Of a stretch of 34,660 nt of DNA, positions 16,360 to 24,297 are shown in pieces. This stretch comes from ANME-2 cluster archaeon (GTDB lineage Archaea; Halobacteriota; Methanosarcinia; Methanosarcinales; Methanocomedenaceae), in NCBI GenBank assembly GCA_023544495.1, contig JAMJFV010000002.1, positions 1-34,660 of the forward strand, read 5' to 3'. The translations under genes were made by a program, and so were the position numbers. The first letter of the stretch is position 1. Each line of letters starts with the position of its first letter. A model generated the notes under the pieces. That model ran no database searches, was not told where the DNA came from, and saw only the letters and a program-made list of their open reading frames with translations.

Positions 16360-16371
16360 AATATTTATAAA
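16360..16371 (+). promoter_or_regulatory. strong TATA box without a following protein gene
   Basis: ATATTTATAAAC is a near-ideal archaeal TATA element. No plausible protein frame starts in the next 300 bases on this strand, so it may drive an untranslated RNA that includes the tRNA-Ser-like segment at 16504-16552. A T-rich stretch at 16568-16607 could end such a transcript. Confidence 0.4.
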
Positions 16372-16503
16372 CAATGAGTTTCTTTGGCCGGCTTTCATAA
16401 CCAAATCGCATGTACGGATTTTAACCTGCAGTAGGATGTTTTTTACTTTAGTTTATGGGTTGGTTTTCTTTCTTATGGTTTATGGTATGCCATCACGGAC
16501 CGG

Positions 16504-16552
16504 CCGGATTGGAAATCCGGGGCATCCCGGGACGGATGCTCGTGGTTCAAAC
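16504..16552 (+). other. tRNA-Ser-like relic (anticodon arm GGA plus long variable arm)
   Basis: CCGGA-TTGGAAA-TCCGG is a perfect anticodon arm with anticodon GGA. It is directly followed by a long variable arm GCATCC-CGGGAC-GGATGC, the class II layout of tRNA-Ser. The T arm is degenerate (CGTGG-TTCAAAC-ATCCA barely pairs), and no 7-bp acceptor stem can be found around it. So this looks like part of a tRNA-Ser gene, not a working tRNA. It lies at the change from G+C-richer to A/T-richer sequence, as a relic of an integration site might. Confidence 0.5.
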
Positions 16553-16616
16553 ATCCAGTTTTCTGGGTTTTTGCTTTTCTTTTCAGGTTAGATTTTTTTT
16601 CAAAAGCAGTTTTTAT

Positions 16617-16679
16617 TTAGCCTAAATATTCTAAGAACTTAATAAGTTCTTTGCCTTTGAATACAGGAAGTTTAGGCAT
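16617..16679 (-). pseudogene. hicA: HicA toxin remnant (20 aa)
   Basis: From ATG 16679 the frame reads MPKLPVFKGKELIKFLEYLG and then stops. This is the conserved N-terminus of HicA mRNA interferases. The double-stranded-RNA-binding fold with the catalytic His normally continues for 40-60 residues and is missing. It lies 16 bases after the hicB remnant on the same strand, the usual paired order. Confidence 0.75.
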
Positions 16680-16695
16680 TCTGAGCAACTTCTAT

Positions 16696-16877
16696 TTATC
16701 TAAATCCTACAAATTTATTTAACTCTTCGAGGCATATCTCTACGACTTCTTTTATGTTCTCCAGGGCTTCGTCTATAGTCTCACCGTAGGAATGGCCACC
16801 TTTGAAGTCTGGGCAACTTACTATATATAACCATCTTCGTCAACTTCAATTATTATTGGCAGATGTAATGTTTCCAT
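16696..16877 (-). pseudogene. hicB: HicB antitoxin pseudogene (frameshifted)
   Basis: The frame from ATG 16877 begins METLHLPIIIEVDEDGYI and meets TAG TAA. Two bases on, a second frame continues SCPDFKGGHSYGETIDEA, then ENIKEVVEICLEEL, and ends at TAA 16696. Joined, these give a full-length small HicB partial RNase H fold (about 60 residues). A short indel in the TATATATAGTAAG stretch explains the break. With the truncated hicA next to it the toxin-antitoxin unit is dead. Confidence 0.8.
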
Positions 16878-17189
16878 ATCTGTTACTTCCTGTTAGATAA
16901 ACAGGTATTCAAATATTCAGATATTTCGCCTATTGCTGTAATCGATCTCTCCTCTGCTCTTCATATCAAAGCTTTTCCCTACACTTCTGAGCAGCGGATA
17001 GGTCTTATTACAGCGATAATAGTATTAGTAAGCGCGATTGCTGGATTAACTATAAAGAATAAGCATTCTCCGCGTAGGAAGATGGCTCATCTCTTGGTTG
17101 CTGCATTTGGATTAATCTTAACCTTCAATGCCCTGATTAGGCTTGTAAAAAACTTTATTATTTGCAGACTGGCTTTCGTAGAGGCTTGA
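16869..17189 (+). pseudogene. start-less membrane-protein frame, probable gene fragment
   Basis: This frame is open for 107 codons to TGA 17187-17189 but has no ATG, GTG or TTG until deep inside. The 3' part reads like protein: FPYTSEQRIGLITAIIVLVS, a basic loop KNKHSPRRK, then AHLLVAAFGLILTFNALIRL, that is, two membrane helices and a short tail. It may be the C-terminal end of a larger deleted gene, or chance. The rest of 17190-17371 holds no gene, only the promoter for the next one. Confidence 0.3.
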
Positions 17190-17312
17190 TGGAAGTATGC
17201 TAAAACAATACCGAACAAGAGCGTTTTATTTTTGGTACGACAAGATATAAGAAAAAAAGAACTGCCACCTAAGGTTAACCCACAAACAATAGATAGAATC
17301 AGAATCATTATA

Positions 17313-17320
17313 CTTAAATA
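17313..17320 (+). promoter_or_regulatory. TATA box of the DUF2769 gene
   Basis: CTTAAATA lies 52 bases before the ATG at 17372, within an A/T-rich tract, and GGGGTGA precedes the ATG at 17361-17367. It should drive the pair 17372-18896. Confidence 0.45.
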
Positions 17321-17371
17321 TGTTAGAGTTGTTTATTTTACCATCAGGATAAATAAAATTGGGGTGAAAAT

Positions 17372-17659
17372 ATGCAAAAAATGACTTTTGAACAGAATAT
17401 GGAAGCCATGAGTAAGATGACTCCTGAAGAAAGAGTAGCAAAAGTGGGGGAACTTACGAAGATTTGCATCTGTGCTGACTGCCCTACTTATGTTGGCACG
17501 GGAGAAAAGAGCTTATTATTCTGTGCAACCGAAAAAAGTAAAATAATAAAAAAAGAGAAAGGCTGTATCTGTCCGGGTTGCCCTGTTTATGAGAATATGG
17601 GTCTGAGATGGGATTACTATTGCACCAGAGGTTCTGGTAAAGAACAGGCTGGGAAATAA
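17372..17659 (+). CDS. DUF2769 domain protein with helical N-terminus
   Basis: The 95-residue product starts with a charged helical part (MTPEERVAKVGELTKI). It then has a Cys-rich domain with ICICADCPTYVGTG, LLFCATEK and GCICPGCPVY, ending in WDYYCTRG. The repeated C-X-C-X2-CP pattern is that of DUF2769, found mainly in methanogens and relatives; metal (zinc or Fe-S) binding is likely but the role is unknown. GGGGTGA precedes the ATG. The rubredoxin-flavoenzyme gene follows after 7 bases, so the two share an operon. A second DUF2769 gene lies at 29130-29348. Confidence 0.82.
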   Translation: MQKMTFEQNMEAMSKMTPEERVAKVGELTKICICADCPTYVGTGEKSLLFCATEKSKIIKKEKGCICPGCPVYENMGLRWDYYCTRGSGKEQAGK

Positions 17660-17666
17660 TAACAGC

Positions 17667-18896
17667 ATGGCTAAATGGCTCTGTACGGTCTGTAATATCT
17701 ATATTTACAATGAAGAGAAAGGGGATTCTCTTACAGGATTAGAACCTGAAACAAAAGTTTCGGACTTTCCTGATTCCTGGAGATGTCCCGTCTGCGGAGT
17801 AGCCAGAGACAAGCTTGTTCAGATTTCCGAAGAGGAATACTGGCTAAAAGCTAAGGCTTATACGGATTTTATTGAGAAAAAGGAGCAAATAAGAAGCATT
17901 TTAGTTGGGGTGGATAATCCACAAACAACGCCTGAATTAAGACAGGAATATGGAAAACCTCTGGGCTTGCGGGGAATAGGTCAGGGACTCGGCTATCTTG
18001 CCAATTTTAAAGCACTCTCAAAATACAGTTTGAAAAAAAGGCTGATAACAGAGCATGAAGACCCTGTTACAGAAACCACGTTCCTGGGGAAAACGATATC
18101 CATCCCTATACTTGGGGCTCCTATGAGCGGTTTGAGCTATGTGAGCAATATAACCGAAGAGGACTTTGCTTATAATATCCTGGAAGGATGCAAAGTCGCA
18201 GGTACTATTGGATTTACAGGAAACACATCTAAAGACTATGAGATTATGCATCCTGCAATAATGGCTCTTAAAAGAGTCAAAGGGCACGGGGTAAACATTT
18301 TCAAGCCACAGTCGCAGGAAGTCCTTTCAGAGCTGATAAAGCAATCCGAGAATGAAAAAACAGTGGCTGTAGGTGTGGATATTGACGGCGCAGGTTCTGT
18401 AAACGTCGCGCTTTCCGGAAAGCCTGTTTTCAGGAAAACGATCGATGAACTGAAAGAACTCAAAAAATCAACAATGCTTCCTTTTATTGTAAAAGGTATC
18501 ATGTGCGAGGAGGATGCACTTGTTGCTGTTGAAGCAGGGGTTGATGTGATAGGCATTTCCAATCATGGCGGCAGGGTTATAGATTCAACTCCGGGGGTTG
18601 CGGATGTTCTTCCTGAAATTGTGAAAGCCGTAAGAGAAACGGAGGAAGGTAAAAGAGTTGTGATCACGGCAGACGGGGGAGTAAGAACAGGATTTGATGC
18701 TGTCAAGATGTTAGCTCTTGGTGCTGATTTTGTCTTGGTGGGAAGACCGCTGGCAAGAGAGGCAGTTTCAAGCGGGGTAGAAGGAGTCAAGAGAATTTTG
18801 GAAAATTTGAAAACAGATTTTAAGATCGCAATGATTATGACTTCATGCAATACGCTGGAAGACATAAATGAAAACATTCTTATCAAGAGCGGTTAG
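17667..18896 (+). CDS. rubredoxin fused to FMN-dependent alpha-hydroxyacid dehydrogenase-type enzyme
   Basis: Residues 1-50 are a complete rubredoxin (WLCTVCNIYIY, then DFPDSWRCPVCG), able to hold one Fe(Cys)4 centre. After a linker, residues 100-409 form an FMN TIM barrel of the lactate oxidase/glycolate oxidase superfamily: PILGAPMSGLSY, FIVKGIMCEEDALVA, GISNHGGRVID, VITADGGVRTG and ADFVLVGRPLAREA. The barrel is shorter than classical members, and the Tyr/Arg substrate residues are not all obvious, so the substrate is unknown; it might be a 2-hydroxyacid. The fused rubredoxin implies one-electron exchange with a partner. A citrate synthase ruin follows immediately. Confidence 0.85.
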   Translation: MAKWLCTVCNIYIYNEEKGDSLTGLEPETKVSDFPDSWRCPVCGVARDKLVQISEEEYWLKAKAYTDFIEKKEQIRSILVGVDNPQTTPELRQEYGKPLGLRGIGQGLGYLANFKALSKYSLKKRLITEHEDPVTETTFLGKTISIPILGAPMSGLSYVSNITEEDFAYNILEGCKVAGTIGFTGNTSKDYEIMHPAIMALKRVKGHGVNIFKPQSQEVLSELIKQSENEKTVAVGVDIDGAGSVNVALSGKPVFRKTIDELKELKKSTMLPFIVKGIMCEEDALVAVEAGVDVIGISNHGGRVIDSTPGVADVLPEIVKAVRETEEGKRVVITADGGVRTGFDAVKMLALGADFVLVGRPLAREAVSSGVEGVKRILENLKTDFKIAMIMTSCNTLEDINENILIKSG

Positions 18897-18914
18897 CATC
18901 CATGCAGGAAATAA

Positions 18915-19215
18915 AATGCAGATTTTGATACCTGTCTTGTTCTCCATGCCGAACATTCTTTCAACGCATCCACGTTTGCTGCGGGGTGGTTGTATCAACC
19001 CGGGTAGACATGTATTCATGCGTTGGCACCGCACTGGGTGCGCTTTCGGGTGAACTCCACGGCGGCGCCAATACTCAGGTGATGAAAATCTCTTTGAAAT
19101 TGATAATGCATTGATTCTTTACGGCATTTCAGAAAGACTGGCGGAAAGAACCGGAGATGCAAAATGGTTCGAGCTATCAAGAAAGATCGAAAATGTGGTA
19201 AGGGAATACGCCTAA
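18915..19215 (+). pseudogene. citrate synthase pseudogene (C-terminal part, frameshift plus internal deletion)
   Basis: Three pieces in different frames can be read. The first is LVLHAEHSFNASTFAA. After a shift near 18983 comes VVSTRVDMYSCVGTALGA followed by LSGELHGGANTQV. After a second break near 19080 comes DENLFEIDNALILYG, ending RKIENVVREYA at TAA 19213. These are the conserved blocks of citrate synthase, but the stretch that should follow HGGAN, including the GFGHR catalytic-site region, is gone. The N-terminal half is also missing: only 18 bases separate the start of the remnant from the upstream stop. The gene cannot make a working enzyme. Confidence 0.85.
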
Positions 19216-19239
19216 AATTTACATTCGCCGCCTTTCATT

Positions 19240-20607
19240 TCAGTATACCGATACAGATTTGATGTTCATGAATTCATAGAGCCCGAATTTAGAGAGCTCT
19301 CTTCCAATACCGCTTTTCTTCACTCCCCCGAAAGGAAGGCGCGGGTCGGACTTGACGAGTGAATTTACAACTACAACGCCTGCTTCAATCTCTTTTGCAA
19401 GACGAAGTGCTTTGTCCCTGTCCTCGCTCCATATACTTGCCCCAAGCCCAAGCTCTGATTCATTAGCCACTTTTATCGCGGAAGACTCATCTTTCACTGG
19501 AATTACAGGCGCCACAGGACCAAAGGTCTCCTCCTTTAACACCTTCATTTCCTGTGTTACATTTGAAAGTACGATAGGAGAATAGAAGAACCCATTCTTT
19601 TGAAGTCTTCCTCCCTCAAGCAGAGCTTTTGCTCCTTTCGATAAAGCATCCTTCACCTGCTCTTCAAGGAGTTCTATCTGCTCCTCCCTCACAAGCGGGC
19701 CTATATCAGTATCAGGATCCATAGGGTCGCCGACTTTAAGGTTAGAAGCATGCTCAACAAATTTTGTGGTAAACTCTTCCGCTATACTTTCTTCGACTAT
19801 GAAGCGTTTTGCGGCGATACAGCTCTGACCTGCATCGAGAAACCTGCTGGCAACAGCAATCTTCGCAGCTTTTTCAATATCGGCATCCGCAAGAACAATG
19901 AAAGGATCGCTTCCACCAAGTTCGAGGACGAACTTTTTCATGTTCCGCCCGCAAACCTCTGCCACCTTCTGTCCTGAGGAAACACTCCCTGTCAAGGATA
20001 CTGCGTCTATCTCCTTTCTCTTGATAAGCGATGATGCAGTTGATCCATCTATCAGTAATGTCTGGAAGACCCCGTCGGGAAAACCTGCCTCTGAAAAAAT
20101 CTTTTCGAGTTCAAGTGCGCATAAGGGAACGTAGCTTGAATGTTTGAGCAATACAACATTCCCGCCTGATAGTGCCGGGGAAGCGAAACGCAAAGCCTGC
20201 CAGAATGGAAAGTTCCAGGGCATGATACACAGTATCGTTCCACGCGGTTCAAATGAAACATACGCTTTCTGTGCATCTGTTTCCACGATCTCATGCTCCA
20301 AAAACCGCTCAGTATTCTGCGCGAAGTACTCAAGAGCCCATGCGCATTTTTCAACCTCGGGTATTGATTCTTTTATGGGTTTACCCATTTCCGATGTGAT
20401 AATTTCACCAAGTTCCTTCTTCCGTCTTCGCAGCACATTCGCAGCGTTTGTAAGATATTCTGCCCTGTCAGAGATATCCAGGTTCTTCCATTCTGAAAAG
20501 GCATTCCTGGACTTTCTAACTGCTTCGTTTATCTTTTCCTGTGAATAAAGTTCGAATTCCCTGTTAATGTCCCCTGTGGCAGGGTTAATAGAGACCATCT
20601 TTTTCAT
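19240..20607 (-). CDS. NAD(P)-dependent aldehyde dehydrogenase, succinate-semialdehyde type
   Basis: The 455-residue product has the full aldehyde dehydrogenase set: MPWNFPFWQALR (oxyanion Asn), LTGSVSSGQ (cofactor loop), LELGGSDPF with general base Glu229, GQSCIAAKR with nucleophile Cys263, and EETFGPVAPV. Length and the N-terminal SINPATGD fit the short succinate-semialdehyde dehydrogenase group (GabD/Sad), making succinate from the semialdehyde; other aldehydes are possible. It starts just after aconitase (stop at 20612) on the same strand, so the two belong to one operon. ATG 20598 is an alternative start. It converges on the citrate synthase ruin. Confidence 0.88.
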   Translation of the reverse strand: MKKMVSINPATGDINREFELYSQEKINEAVRKSRNAFSEWKNLDISDRAEYLTNAANVLRRRKKELGEIITSEMGKPIKESIPEVEKCAWALEYFAQNTERFLEHEIVETDAQKAYVSFEPRGTILCIMPWNFPFWQALRFASPALSGGNVVLLKHSSYVPLCALELEKIFSEAGFPDGVFQTLLIDGSTASSLIKRKEIDAVSLTGSVSSGQKVAEVCGRNMKKFVLELGGSDPFIVLADADIEKAAKIAVASRFLDAGQSCIAAKRFIVEESIAEEFTTKFVEHASNLKVGDPMDPDTDIGPLVREEQIELLEEQVKDALSKGAKALLEGGRLQKNGFFYSPIVLSNVTQEMKVLKEETFGPVAPVIPVKDESSAIKVANESELGLGASIWSEDRDKALRLAKEIEAGVVVVNSLVKSDPRLPFGGVKKSGIGRELSKFGLYEFMNIKSVSVY

Positions 20608-20611
20608 TGTT

Positions 20612-23386
20612 TCAACTCCTTTTATTACTTAATATATTTCTCAGGAATGTATGCAGGATGCCGCCATTTCTATAAAATTCCATTTCAATTGGTGAGTCCA
20701 GTCTTGCCATGACGTTAAATTTCTTTTCTTTTCCATTTTCATCTCTTGCAACCACTTGTAGCTCTCCCCCCGGCTCCATGGTACTTATGCCCAGGATATT
20801 CAATGTTTCACCTCCCTTGATGCCCAGCCCATCTGCGTTCTCCTCTTTCATGAACTGCAGCGGCAGAACGCCCATTCCCACGAGGTTGCTCCTGTGGATA
20901 CGCTCAAAGGATTCAGCTATTACCGCGCTGACCCCAAGAAGACATGTGCCCTTGGCAGCCCAATCGCGGGAACTGCCTGTGCCGTATTCTTTCCCTGCTA
21001 TGATGACCAGAGGGATGTCATTCTTTTTGTAAAGCATCGCTGCATCGTAAATTGTCATCTCTTTTCCAGAAGGAAAATAACGAGTCCATCCTCCATCTTT
21101 ATCAGGAACCAGCCTGTTCCTGAGATTTATGTTTCCAAATGTTCCCCGCATCATTACCTCATGATTTCCCCTCCTTGACCCGAAGGAATTGAAATCTTTC
21201 GGAGCCACCCCACAGGATATCAGATACTGTCCTGCAAGAGAATCTTGAGAAAATTCCCCGGCCGGGGAAATGTGATCCGTGGTGATGCTGTCTCCCATAT
21301 ATGCAAGTACACGCAGACCCCTCAAGTCGCCCTTTTCAGGAAGCTTTACCAGGAAATCCTTGAAGAAAGGAGGCTCCTGGATATATGTTGATCCGCTGTC
21401 CCATTCATAGAGTTTGCCGGAAGGGACTTTAAGATTCTCCCATAGCTCTGTGCCGCCTGATATCTCTGAATACTGTTCAAACAAGTGAGGGCTGATGGTG
21501 TTTTTTATAACCTGCCGGATTTCCTCCTGATCTGGCCAGATATCGTTTAGATATACAGGCTCGCCATTCGGGTCGTATCCGATGGGTTCTGTCTTAAGAT
21601 CGATATCTACAGTACCAGATATAGCATATGCTACCACCAATGGAGGCGAGGAAAGGTAATTTGCTTTGACGAGCGGGTTAATCCTGCCCTCAAAATTACG
21701 GTTTCCACTTAATACCGAAGCGACTATCAGATCATCTTCTTTCACCGCCCTGGCAATGTTCTCCGGGATCGGACCGCTGTTGCCTATGCATGTCGTACAT
21801 CCATATCCCACGAGATGGAATCCCAGAGCCTCAAGATAAGGCATGAGTCCTGAGTTCACAAGGTATTCGCTGACAACACGCGAACCCGGAGCAAGGCTCG
21901 TTTTAACATATGGCTTGACCTTGAGTCCTCGCTTTACAGCGTTTTTTGCGAGAAGACCCGCTCCGATCATCACAGAAGGGTTTGAAGTGTTGGTGCATGA
22001 GGTTATGGCTGCGATTACTATAGAGCCGCTTTTTACCGGGACTTTCATCTCATATTTTGCGTCAAGCTCTTCCCTTCCAGTATGTTCATGCTCGACCCTG
22101 AAGCTTCCCCCCTCCCCCAGCCAGCGGTGATATTCATGATCCGCTTCTACCTCGGTTTTTTTACGGAGAAACGTCTCCTCCATGGCCTTATGGAAACTTG
22201 CTTCCATTTCATCAAGAGGTATACAATCCTGAGGTAGTTTCGGTCCAGCAAGGCTTGGTTCAACGGTGCTCATGTCAAGTTCCAATATCTCGCTAAACAG
22301 AGGTTCGGGACTTTCATCGGTGCTGAAGAGACCCTGCTCAATTGCATATAATTTAACCAGATTAACGTGCTCCTTTTTCCTTCCCGTAATCAGGAGATAC
22401 TTTAACGTTTCATCATCGATTGGAAAGAATCCCACAGTTGCGCCGTATTCGGGAGCCATATTTGAGATGGTAGCCCTTTCGGGCAGGCTCAATGTGCTCA
22501 AACCTGGCCCGTAAAATTCAACGAATTTGCCCACAACTTTGTGCATCCTTAATATCCGGGTAATGGTAAGAACAAGATCGGTGGCCGTCACTCCATCCTT
22601 CAATTCACCATAAAGCCTGAACCCCACAACTTCAGGAACAGGCATGTGGTATGGCTGGCCCAGCATAACCGCTTCTGCTTCTATCCCTCCAACACCCCAT
22701 CCCAGCACTCCCAGGCTATTTATCATCGTGGTATGGGAATCCATCCCGACAAGGGTATCAGGATAAGCGACAGGTTCGCCGTTCACTCTCTTGACCTGTA
22801 CCACTGATGCAAGATATTCAAGATTTACCTGATGGACTATTCCTCTGCCCGGCGGAACGACACGAAAATTATCAAAAGCCTGCTGCCCCCATCGAAGAAC
22901 GGCATACCTCTCGCGGTTCCGCTCAAGTTCCTTTTTCTCATTATAAGCACTGGCGTACGAGGTGCCGTAATAATCCACCTGGATGGAATGGTCAATAACC
23001 AGGTCTGCTGGTATAACAGGATTGATCTTTGCCGACTCGCCCCCAAGCCTCTGAACGGCCGACCTCATGGCAGCCAGGTCAACCACTGCGGGAACTCCTG
23101 TGAAATCCTGCAGAAGCACCCTTGCAGGAATAAAAGGTATTTCGCGCTCAACTCTATTTTTTGGATCCCATCCTGCTAATGATTCAACATCCTTTTCGGT
23201 TATAATTCGCCCATCCAAATGCCGCAAGAGCGCTTCAAGCAGTATCCTGATGGAGTATGGAAAGAGAGAGATTTTTCCTAACCCCATCTCCTCAAGTCTG
23301 CTGAGGCGGTAGATTGCTACACGACCCCTGCCAGTATCGATAAAATCTTTAACCCCAAATGGATTCATATCAGCACTCATATCCAT
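20612..23386 (-). CDS. acnA: aconitate hydratase A
   Basis: The 924-residue product has the length and motifs of the AcnA/IRP1 class. The [4Fe-4S] ligands lie in ITSCTNTSNPS (first Cys) and YGCTTCIGNSG (second and third). The substrate site MDSHTTMINSLGVLGWGVGG is present, with swivelling-domain motifs near the C-terminus: MGDSITTDHISPAG, SRRGNHEVMMRGTF and GKEYGTGSSRDWAAKG. It isomerises citrate and isocitrate. The ATG follows the clpP-remnant stop directly (TAA-ATG). The adjacent citrate synthase is ruined, so citrate must come from elsewhere (for example a Re-type or second enzyme) or the gene has another use. Confidence 0.94.
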   Translation of the reverse strand: MDMSADMNPFGVKDFIDTGRGRVAIYRLSRLEEMGLGKISLFPYSIRILLEALLRHLDGRIITEKDVESLAGWDPKNRVEREIPFIPARVLLQDFTGVPAVVDLAAMRSAVQRLGGESAKINPVIPADLVIDHSIQVDYYGTSYASAYNEKKELERNRERYAVLRWGQQAFDNFRVVPPGRGIVHQVNLEYLASVVQVKRVNGEPVAYPDTLVGMDSHTTMINSLGVLGWGVGGIEAEAVMLGQPYHMPVPEVVGFRLYGELKDGVTATDLVLTITRILRMHKVVGKFVEFYGPGLSTLSLPERATISNMAPEYGATVGFFPIDDETLKYLLITGRKKEHVNLVKLYAIEQGLFSTDESPEPLFSEILELDMSTVEPSLAGPKLPQDCIPLDEMEASFHKAMEETFLRKKTEVEADHEYHRWLGEGGSFRVEHEHTGREELDAKYEMKVPVKSGSIVIAAITSCTNTSNPSVMIGAGLLAKNAVKRGLKVKPYVKTSLAPGSRVVSEYLVNSGLMPYLEALGFHLVGYGCTTCIGNSGPIPENIARAVKEDDLIVASVLSGNRNFEGRINPLVKANYLSSPPLVVAYAISGTVDIDLKTEPIGYDPNGEPVYLNDIWPDQEEIRQVIKNTISPHLFEQYSEISGGTELWENLKVPSGKLYEWDSGSTYIQEPPFFKDFLVKLPEKGDLRGLRVLAYMGDSITTDHISPAGEFSQDSLAGQYLISCGVAPKDFNSFGSRRGNHEVMMRGTFGNINLRNRLVPDKDGGWTRYFPSGKEMTIYDAAMLYKKNDIPLVIIAGKEYGTGSSRDWAAKGTCLLGVSAVIAESFERIHRSNLVGMGVLPLQFMKEENADGLGIKGGETLNILGISTMEPGGELQVVARDENGKEKKFNVMARLDSPIEMEFYRNGGILHTFLRNILSNKRS

Positions 23387-23778
23387 TTATTCGCTTTTAA
23401 CTCCTTCCCCAGACCTCATTATTCTATCTATCAAACCATACTCCACTGCATCCTCTGCTGACAAGAAGAAGTCCCTGTCCGTATCTTTCTCAATGACCTC
23501 TATGGGTTGCCCCGTGTGATGGACCAGGATTTCATTGAGATGTTCTTTGACCCTTGCCATCTCTTTTGCCTGAATAGCGATATCCGATGCCTGTCCCTGT
23601 GCGCCCCCGAGGGGCTGGTGAATCATCACCCTTGCATTGGGAAATGCCATCCTTTTTCCCTTTGCTCCCGCTGCCACACCTGTGAGGAGTATTATCTGGT
23701 CGTCCAGCAGGCGGGAATAAATATCCAGCGTATGCGGGGGGTTTGCTCTGATACATAAAGCATTTTTGGAATTACCAT
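23387..23778 (-). pseudogene. clpP: ClpP protease pseudogene lacking the catalytic Ser region
   Basis: From ATG 23778, after an AAAGGAGG ribosome binding site, the frame reads MVIPKMLYVSEQTPR, the ClpP N-terminus, and then runs to a stop. One extra C in the C6 run at 23735-23740 would restore TLDIYSRLLDDQIILLTG. The sequence then jumps straight to AAGAKGKRMAFPNARVMIHQ, keeping the His (MIHQP) and the Asp region (DRDFFLSAEDA). About 70 residues, including the Ser-bearing GQAAS block, are missing. ClpP is mainly bacterial and rare in archaea, so the gene was probably acquired. The promoter TATA is at 23799-23814 (minus strand). Confidence 0.85.
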
Positions 23779-23812
23779 TGTTTTGTCCTCCTTTAATGTT
23801 TAAATTAATATA

Positions 23813-24262
23813 TCACATCAAACTGAAATCCATTTTTGAAATGATGAGATTATTGCAAACTGACATGATCCCACTATAGAAAATAATACCCAAAAATAGC
23901 GCTGTGAACCATAAAAGAAAAACAATTCTCATGGGGATAATGGTCTTCCTGATCAATCTATCAAATGCAAAGAATACGCCTCCGAACAATGCCAGCGATC
24001 CAATAGCCGCATGCAGAATTAGCAAATTCCCGGTAATATCAAGAAATAACGCCCCAGTCAGGAGATGAGATATTATAGAATATCCCATCCATATCAAAGA
24101 TACGAATCCCAAAAAGACAGCGAACCTTGCCAATTTAAAATGTTTTGAAAGATCGTTTCTTTTTACAAACACACTGGCAGAAAAAAGGATAATAAAACCT
24201 GCAATCTGAAAGACTAAGGTCATATCTGCAAATGAGCTTGCCACAGTTCCAAGAAAACCCAT
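23813..24262 (-). CDS. four-helix membrane protein, possible heme-binding type
   Basis: The 149-residue product has about four membrane helices (MTLVFQIAGFIILFSASVFV, FAVFLGFVSLIWMGYSII, ILHAAIGSLALFGGVFF, IVFLLWFTALFLGIIFYSG). His residues fall inside or at the edge of helices (SHLLTG, LLILHAAIG), in the pattern of small quinone or heme proteins such as DUF420-like or cytochrome b561-like families. I cannot name it with certainty. It follows the P460-like cytochrome gene by 35 bases on the same strand, suggesting a small membrane electron-transfer pair. Confidence 0.6.
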   Translation of the reverse strand: MGFLGTVASSFADMTLVFQIAGFIILFSASVFVKRNDLSKHFKLARFAVFLGFVSLIWMGYSIISHLLTGALFLDITGNLLILHAAIGSLALFGGVFFAFDRLIRKTIIPMRIVFLLWFTALFLGIIFYSGIMSVCNNLIISKMDFSLM

Positions 24263-24297
24263 ACAGACTTCGTCCTTTTAAATTTCCGGATGCATTT

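Noticed and set aside
17226..17441. Minus-strand frame of 71 codons covering the promoter of the DUF2769 gene
   Set aside because: It overlaps the start and TATA box of a well-supported gene and has Phe/Tyr/Ser-rich A/T-driven composition.
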